This document shows, piece by piece, positions 25,769-30,621 of a stretch of 30,621 nt of DNA. This DNA is from Emiliania huxleyi CCMP1516 (Eukaryota > Haptophyta > Isochrysidales > Noelaerhabdaceae), in NCBI RefSeq assembly GCF_000372725.1, contig NW_005199506.1, forward strand, positions 21,703 to 52,323, in the 5' to 3' direction. The notes beneath the pieces were generated by a model. The model was given only the letters and a program-made list of their open reading frames with translations, was not told the origin of the DNA and searched no databases. Position 1 is the first letter of the stretch; each line of letters starts with the position of its first letter. The translations under genes and the position numbers were made by a program.

Positions 25769-26540
25769 GTTGGAACGAGACGCGCCAAAGGCGTCGGCGC
25801 TTGCTGCGGCGCGGCTCAAGGCGGAGCTCTCCGAGTACCAGCGGCTGCTCGACGAGAAGGGCATCAAGGACGAGCGGGTCCGGCGCGCGGCCGCCGTCGG
25901 GCAAGCGCTGCCGTGGTATTGGTGTGCGTGGGGGCTGGCACAGCGCGCAGTGTTGTGCAGCCTCCTCTTCGCCGTCGCCACTCCGGGGCTCGTGGCGTGG
26001 ATGCCGGTGTGGGTCTACGTCAAGAGGCGAGAGAGGATGCTGATGGCCAAGGGACCACGGTGGAACGACTCGGTCGCGGAGACGAAGATGATGGTCTGCG
26101 CGCTCATCGTGATGGCCTTCGTGCTGGGCTGCCTCGGGTACGCTCTGCTGCACCGCTCGGCTGTGCCGCTCGCCTTCATCGCCTACCTCTACGCCACGAT
26201 GCGCCTCTACGAGGAGGCGGTCGCCGACGCCCGCTCCTGCTACTCGCTCTACAAGCTCCTCTTCCTCCGCCCCTCGACCATGGCAGCCATGGTGCAGAAG
26301 CGAAAGGCCGCAAAGGCGGCCCTCGACGCCGCCTCCTTCTCGCTCCCCGACGGCGTCGCGTCCGAGGTCAAGACCACTCACGACGAGGCGCTGCCAAAGA
26401 CGTCGTGGAGGCGCGCCTTCGACTTTTACTTCCCGTGGTGGCTCTCCCGCCTGCTCGTCCTGTTCATGCGCCGACGCAAGAAGGACTGGAACGAGGTGCT
26501 GCGCCTCGAGGACCACAACACGATGGACTACGTCGAGTGA
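23917..26540 (+). CDS. Glycerol-3-phosphate/DHAP acyltransferase, GPT2/SCT1-like (4 exons)
   Basis: Transfers an acyl chain to the sn-1 position of glycerol-3-phosphate or DHAP, the first step of glycerolipid synthesis in the ER. Proposed exons: 23917-24587, 24863-24917, 25234-25371, 25518-26540 (about 628 aa). The acyltransferase block reads CFNHGNGLADPL (H-x5-D spacing, as in the yeast GPT2/SCT1 group), VPIMGTLIRNSGAVPIYRQ, GCLGFAPEGVSRFLP, FKTGVAR|IALEAV, DFK|VNVVPVGLAFTHREKFRS, EAAK|ALTCRL, VTINAPDW. The C-terminal part has RLLDEKGIKDERV and hydrophobic stretches (LLFAVATPGLVAWMPVWVYV; MMVCALIVMAFVLGCLGYALL). A run of about 19 Gly codons (25710-25766) interrupts it. Donors are GC, GT, GC; acceptors all AG. 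An alternative start is the Met at 24082. Frame is kept at all three junctions. Confidence 0.85.
25372..25517. repeat. 18-bp minisatellite CGGCAGCCTCYCGGCCTA, 5 copies, in acyltransferase intron 3
   Basis: Units run from about 25380 to 25470 inside a 146-bp intron with donor AAG|GCGCTC and acceptor CAG|GCCCTC. The array is open as PGLRQPLGLRQP, which could mislead gene prediction. Confidence 0.85.
25710..25766 (+). repeat. In-frame (GGC)19 polyglycine tract
   Basis: A perfect trinucleotide run within exon 4 of the acyltransferase gene, between ADAS and ALERDAP. Probably a flexible, length-variable linker. Confidence 0.9.
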
Positions 26541-27547
26541 AGTCGGAGGCGCCGGCGTCTCTCTGCCGCATCCACCGGACAGGGTAGCTGCCTCGGTGGC
26601 GGACAGAGTAGCTGCCTCGGTGGCGGGCAGAGTAGCTGCCTCTCGGTGGCGGGCAGTTCGTCGTGATCGCGGTTCAGGGCGCGCATGGCCATTGCTGCTG
26701 CTGCCGCATGCCGGCGCGGGGCGCGGCGGGGGGCGTAGTGTATGCTGGGTCGTTTCGTGTCCTGAACTGCCCCCCGCGTGGACTCATTTGTGCGGACTGT
26801 ACTGATCTCTGACATCGGCCCGGAGGGCCGGGTAGTGGAGGGGTCTAGGTTACCTCTACCTCTGAGGGCCTGCGGCCCTCTTACCTTTACCTCTGGGCAG
26901 CCGGCGTGCCCGTGGGAAAAAAAACTCTGACATTTTACGAACTCCTTGGCGACGCGCGCGCCGCGTCGCCAAGGCTCAGCGACCTCGGTCGTACAATCGG
27001 CCGGCTGCGCGGGTTTTCGGCGAGTTTCCCGCGCACCGGCCACGACGGACCAACCAGACCAAAAATCGCGACGCTCGCGCGCAAAAATCAGCACAGAATC
27101 AACGCTCACGACGCTCTCGATGATCGCGATGATTCGAGGATTTGAGGATGGTGAGGGGTGAGGGTGAGGTGTGCCCCCCCCCTCCCCCCCCGCCCGGCCT
27201 CGAACCCGCAGCCAACCGGCCCGAAGGCGAACCTCTGACCGCTACGCCAGCCACCAATGCACAAACCTCGACGCCACAAATTTCTGAACCCCATACACCC
27301 ATGCACTCAGCTCACAATCAGCACCCTACACAGTATGATTCCCGCGCGTCTCGCGCCCCAACTGACAACTCACCATTGTCCCTCGGACACCACTCTCCAG
27401 CCGCGCTACTTATGCCCACCCACCGCTCTCGCATGACATCTCGACAATCCTCATCTCTGGGCCCAGACTCCTAACCACTTCCCCTGCTCGCCCAGAGGAT
27501 CGAGGTGCACGCTGCCGAAGCAGTGCCGTCCGAGGGCCCAACAGGAG
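26541..27547. other. Intergenic region with minisatellite and perfect hairpins
   Basis: Just after the acyltransferase stop is a 24-bp unit (AGTAGCTGCCTCGGTGGCGG...) in three copies (26583-26656). Hairpin 26864-26880 has a 7-bp stem (GAGGGCC/GGCCCTC). Hairpin 26944-26974 has a perfect 13-bp stem CCTTGGCGACGCG with a 5-nt loop. No coding signal. Confidence 0.6.
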
Positions 27548-27905
27548 AATCGTGCTTTTTGGGTTGGGTTGGGTTGTTGGGCCTGGGTTGGGTTGTTCCG
27601 CGTAAGGTTGGGTCGTCGGCGCGAAGGGTGAGGTCTCGACCGCCGCCGCGCTCACGCCAGCGGACGGCCACCATCGGTGTTTTTGGCTTCGCCACCGTCC
27701 AAAGCGTGCGCAATGCGCTCGCCGGCATCGAGCGAGCACGCCTGTCCGACGAGCGGCTTGCTGTGCGGACGCCTTCTTCTGGCTCTCGTCGAGAGCGTTT
27801 TGCGTCCCGGCGGGTGGGAGAATATGTGTCGTCTGTTGTGTCACTGTGTACGTCACATCAGTCTTGATAACAAGTACGGTCGATCCGTCAAAGCGATACA
27901 CTCGT
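27548..27905. mobile_element. Solo left arm of the foldback family
   Basis: Matches the left arm of the element at 3436 (GAATCGTGCTTTTTGGGTT..., CGCTCACGCCAGCGGACGGCC, TCTTGATAACAAGTACGGTC) and stops at GCGATACACTCGT, where an unrelated direct repeat begins. The centre and right arm are missing. Confidence 0.7.
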
Positions 27906-27916
27906 TCCTATCACAA

Positions 27917-28163
27917 TTGTCAAAATTCCTGTTGTGCAAGAGGGGAGGGGGCTCTGACGGAGTGTGTGGCGGGTGAGGGCAGGGAATGGGCGCGGGGGAG
28001 GGGGGGGGGGGGGCTCAGCCGTGCAAAAAGCATCAATTAATAAAGTAATGAAGAAATAGGCATCCATCCGGTTAGTTGTCAAAATTCCTGTTGTGCAAGA
28101 GGGGAGGGGGCTCTGACGGAGTGTGTGGCGGGAGAGGGCAGGGGATGGGCGCGGGGGAGGGCT
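27917..28163. repeat. Direct repeat of about 88 bp, period 159
   Basis: TTGTCAAAATTCCTGTTGTG begins at 27917 and again at 28076. Both copies continue through GGAGGGGGCTCTGACGGAGT to GGGCGCGGGGGAGG. The spacer contains an AT-rich patch (ATCAATTAATAAAGTAATG). It directly abuts the truncated foldback arm. Confidence 0.85.
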
Positions 28164-28354
28164 CACCCCGAGGCGGGCGGTATGGCTGCGGTAGTGCGTC
28201 TCCAGCCATGTCTACCAAGGATGGCAGCCGTGTGTGTGTTGCAGCCATTAGACTGGAGGATGTGGCTGCACTGCAGCTAGCTCAGCGATTAGGTAAGTAA
28301 GATGTGTCCGAGCAGGGGGCCACCGGCCAAAAGCGCATGTCTTGAAGGTCCGAT

Positions 28355-29030
28355 ACTGGAAGCCCACATAGGCACCTTACACTCACCCGCAGTATCGCAC
28401 CTCTTGAGCGACACTACGTTTCCGCAGCCTGGGGATTCTCCGGCCGGGTACCCCTCTTTGTACCCGTGCTGGCCGGATTCCTCCTCCGAACAAATCAAGT
28501 TCGATCGGCCCCAGTCTCGAACAGGCAGCCACTATCTCACCGGAGGTACCATCCATGTCGAAGGTCCGATACTGACTGGAATGTATGTATGTAGAAAGAT
28601 GAACAACAGTCAGGCTCGGACTGGACACCAACGCGGTATGGGTGGACGCGAGACAGATGATGACGATACTGTCACTTCGAAGCGACTGCTGCTTGGAAGT
28701 TTCCAAAGACCGTCATTTGGAAGCCGTCAGCTGCGCGAACTTTCCCGGCTTCCAAGTGACGGAAAAGCGACGGATTTGTCGGGGAGTGACGGCCGCCGCA
28801 GCCAGGCAGGCCGAAACGGAGGTAGTGGAAGCCCATATAGGCACCTACAAGATGGCTGTGAAGGAGCCAGCACCCTCTGTTGAGACACATTCCGGGGGCC
28901 CATATAGGCACCTTACACTCCCCCGCAGTATCGCACCTCTTGTTTGTGTCTTGAGCGACACTACGTTTCCGCAGCCTGGGGATTCTCCGGCCGGGTACCC
29001 CTCTTTGTACCCGTGCTGGCCGTGAAGGAG
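28355..29030. repeat. Duplicated block of about 120 bp (28355-28474 and 28896-29021)
   Basis: Both copies run from CATAGGCACCTTACACTC through CGACACTACGTTTCCGCAGC to TACCCGTGCTGGCCG. The second has a 12-bp insertion (TTTGTGTCTTGA region). A partial third (GGAAGCCCATATAGGCACC) stands at about 28828. GGAGCCAGCAC also occurs twice nearby (about 28865 and 29027). Confidence 0.8.
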
Positions 29031-29078
29031 CCAGCACACCTGGCAGACGAGCTGTCGCAGTGTTGGAGCGAGCGCGTT

Positions 29079-29555
29079 ATGGCATCGACACTCCGATGTC
29101 GAGGCCCCGAGGGCCGCCAACGGGCTCGCTCCCAGATCATCGTGATGGGCATGAGCCGCAGCGGCTCTTCACTCACGACCTCGATCATCGCGGCAATGCT
29201 CCGCAACGGTGCCTCCTGGCCGCCCCGCTCGTAAAGAGAGACGATCCGCGCACCGCTCACGGCTGCTTGCAACACCACTCCGTGGCGACCGCACACCGCG
29301 CCTGAGCCACGGCACCGCCACCAAAGCCATCTCTCGCGCCTCCGACGCGTCTTCACGTGTTGAGCGTCACGTCGCGCTCGCAGGCTCTCGCAGCGACGAG
29401 ACCGCGTGGCGCGGCCTCGGGCGCGCCCTTCCCTCCGACAGCGCCAACCCGGGCGGCTACTACGAGCGAGAGGACGTGGTGAGGCTCAACTACGCCACCA
29501 TCAGCAGCGTGACTGGCGCAGGGTGGACCTCCTTCCGGCCGGACCACCTGCTGAG
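29079..29555 (+). CDS. Sulfotransferase-like P-loop protein, 5' exons only
   Basis: Proposed exons 29079-29208 and 29384 to about 29555; the gene continues past the minisatellite or out of the window. Exon 1 contains QIIVMGMSRSGSSLTTSIIA, the 5'-phosphosulfate-binding P-loop of the sulfotransferase superfamily (PAPS as donor). Joining AACG|GT...GCAG|GCTCTCGC restores frame to SRSDETAWRGLG, followed by NPGGYYEREDVVRLN, a block typical of the algal/bacterial branch of this family. Exon 2 probably ends at a GC donor (CTGAG|GCGGGCGGC) just before the repeat array, although the frame stays open across the array. The start Met at 29079 is preceded by an open frame, so the N-terminus is uncertain. 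Substrate unknown. Confidence 0.6.
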
Positions 29556-29565
29556 GCGGGCGGCA

Positions 29566-30215
29566 CTAGAAGCGGAGCCTCTCCCCACCTCTCCCCATAT
29601 GCCCGCCTCAGTGAGATGGCACACACACACACTGGCCCTAGATGCGGAGCCTCTCCCCACCTCTCCCCACATGCCCGCCTCAGTGAGATGGCACACACAC
29701 ACACTGGCCCTAGATGCGGAGCCTCTCCCCACCTCTCCCCACATGCCCGCCTCAGTGAGATGGCACACACACACACTGGCCCTAGATGCGGAGCCTCTCC
29801 CCACCTCTCCCCATATGCCCGCCTCAGTGAGATGGCACACACACACACTGGCCCTAGATGCGGAGCCTCTCCCCACCTCTCCCCATATGCCCGCCTCAGT
29901 GAGATGGCACACTGGCCCTAGATGCGGAGCCTCTCCCCACCTCTCCCCACATGCCCGCCTCAGTGAGATGGCACACACACACACTGGCCCTAGATGCGGA
30001 GCCTCTCCCCACCTCTCCCCACATGCCCGCCTCAGTGAGATGGCACACACACACACTGGCCCTAGATGCGGAGCCTCTCCCCACCTCTCCCCACATGCCC
30101 GCCTCAGTGAGATGGCACACACACACACTGGCCCTAGATGCGGAGCCTCTCCCCACCTCTCCCCACATGCCCGCCTCAGTGAGATGGCACACACACACAC
30201 TGGCACTAGATGCGG
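29566..30215. repeat. 72-bp minisatellite, 9 units plus a degenerate tail
   Basis: Units start CTAGATGCGGAGCCTCTCC and contain GCCCGCCTCAGTGAGATGG and (AC)5. Eight are 72 bp; one (29856-29919) is 64 bp through loss of eight bases of AC. They vary by CATATG/CACATG. The array is open on both strands because 72 is a multiple of three. Confidence 0.95.
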
Positions 30216-30349
30216 AGTCTCTCCCCGTGTCTCCCCGGATCGGCGTTCCCGAGGAGCCGTCCGAAGCCCCGCTAGATGCGGGAGACGACACCCATCTCTC
30301 CCCACATCTCCCCATCTGCCTCCCCACTCTCTCCCGCCCTAGATGCGGC

Positions 30350-30621
30350 ATACTAGAAGGTTCCTAGAAGGTTCCTAGAAGGTTCCTAGAAGGTTCCTAG
30401 AAGGTTCCTAGAAGGTTCCTAGCAGACAGCCCTGCGTGCTCCGACCAGCACGCGAGAGGAGACTCCTTTGCATCCCGCTGTACTCTGCTCCACCCGCTGC
30501 ATGTCGTGGCCTCGTATGCACGCGGTGCTGCTCTGAAGACACACACCCTGAGCCCGGGTGCCTTCACACTACAGGCTCCGTATCCCACTCGCAAACTAGG
30601 AACCTTCTAGGAACCTTCTAG
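30350..30621. repeat. Inverted pair of 11-bp TTCCTAGAAGG arrays
   Basis: Six to seven direct copies of TTCCTAGAAGG lie at 30350-30421. Its complement (CCTTCTAGGAA) appears at 30597-30621, running to the window edge. The 175 bp between have no coding signal. Confidence 0.9.

Noticed and set aside
27185..27262. tRNA-like sequence on the minus strand (A-box-like TGGCGTAGCGG, B-box-like GGTTCGAGGCC, correct spacing)
   Set aside because: T-arm and anticodon stems do not pair well and no acceptor stem was found. At most a degenerate tRNA-derived repeat.

Overview
The window looks like nuclear DNA of a GC-rich, intron-bearing eukaryotic microalga. A haptophyte is my best guess, but no rRNA or barcode is present to prove it. 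The evidence is multi-exon genes, several protein types typical of algae (WAYA-repeat/RAP proteins, plastid fibrillin, short R..RD(F/Y)..AD helical repeats), long CA/GT tracts and many minisatellites. There are no bacterial operons or ribosome binding sites.

Layout, left to right: a WAYA-repeat/RAP-domain gene (-, 47-2132); a small hypothetical ORF (-, 2960-3247); a large foldback element (3436-4529); a 5-exon gene for a repeat protein with a signal-like N-terminus (+, 4702-6415); an intronless RCE1-type CAAX protease (+, 6602-7483); a roughly 13-exon gene that reads as an alpha/beta-hydrolase fused to a fibrillin domain (-, 8321-12835), with a 100-N gap in its largest intron; a frameshifted FkbM methyltransferase (-, about 13360-14145); an iduronate-2-sulfatase-like gene (+, 14575-16155); an internally duplicated, frameshifted membrane protein (-, 16590-17613); repeat debris; a right-handed beta-helix gene (+, 19140-21520); a second foldback copy; a GPT2/SCT1-like glycerolipid acyltransferase (+, 23917-26540); more repeats including a solo foldback arm; and the start of a sulfotransferase-like gene (+, 29079 onward) whose next intron holds a 72-bp minisatellite.

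The most unusual signal is in the introns. I reconstructed 23 junctions by hand, using reading-frame continuity and family resemblance. All end in AG followed by G. About 17 start with GC rather than GT, and in about 17 the first two intron bases equal the first two bases of the downstream exon. In several the exon edge itself is duplicated (about 10-37 bp) on either side of the inserted DNA. The insert is often a short array of 10- or 11-bp palindromic or near-palindromic units, and three introns share the 3' end GGGACATGTCCATAG. This resembles introner-like intron gain with target-site duplication, or intron birth by tandem duplication. It needs cDNA to confirm.

The genes do not form one obvious pathway. 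Lipid and membrane functions (fibrillin, acyltransferase, CAAX protease) and carbohydrate or sulfate-ester functions (sulfatase, beta-helix, FkbM, sulfotransferase) are intermixed, as expected for a eukaryotic chromosome.
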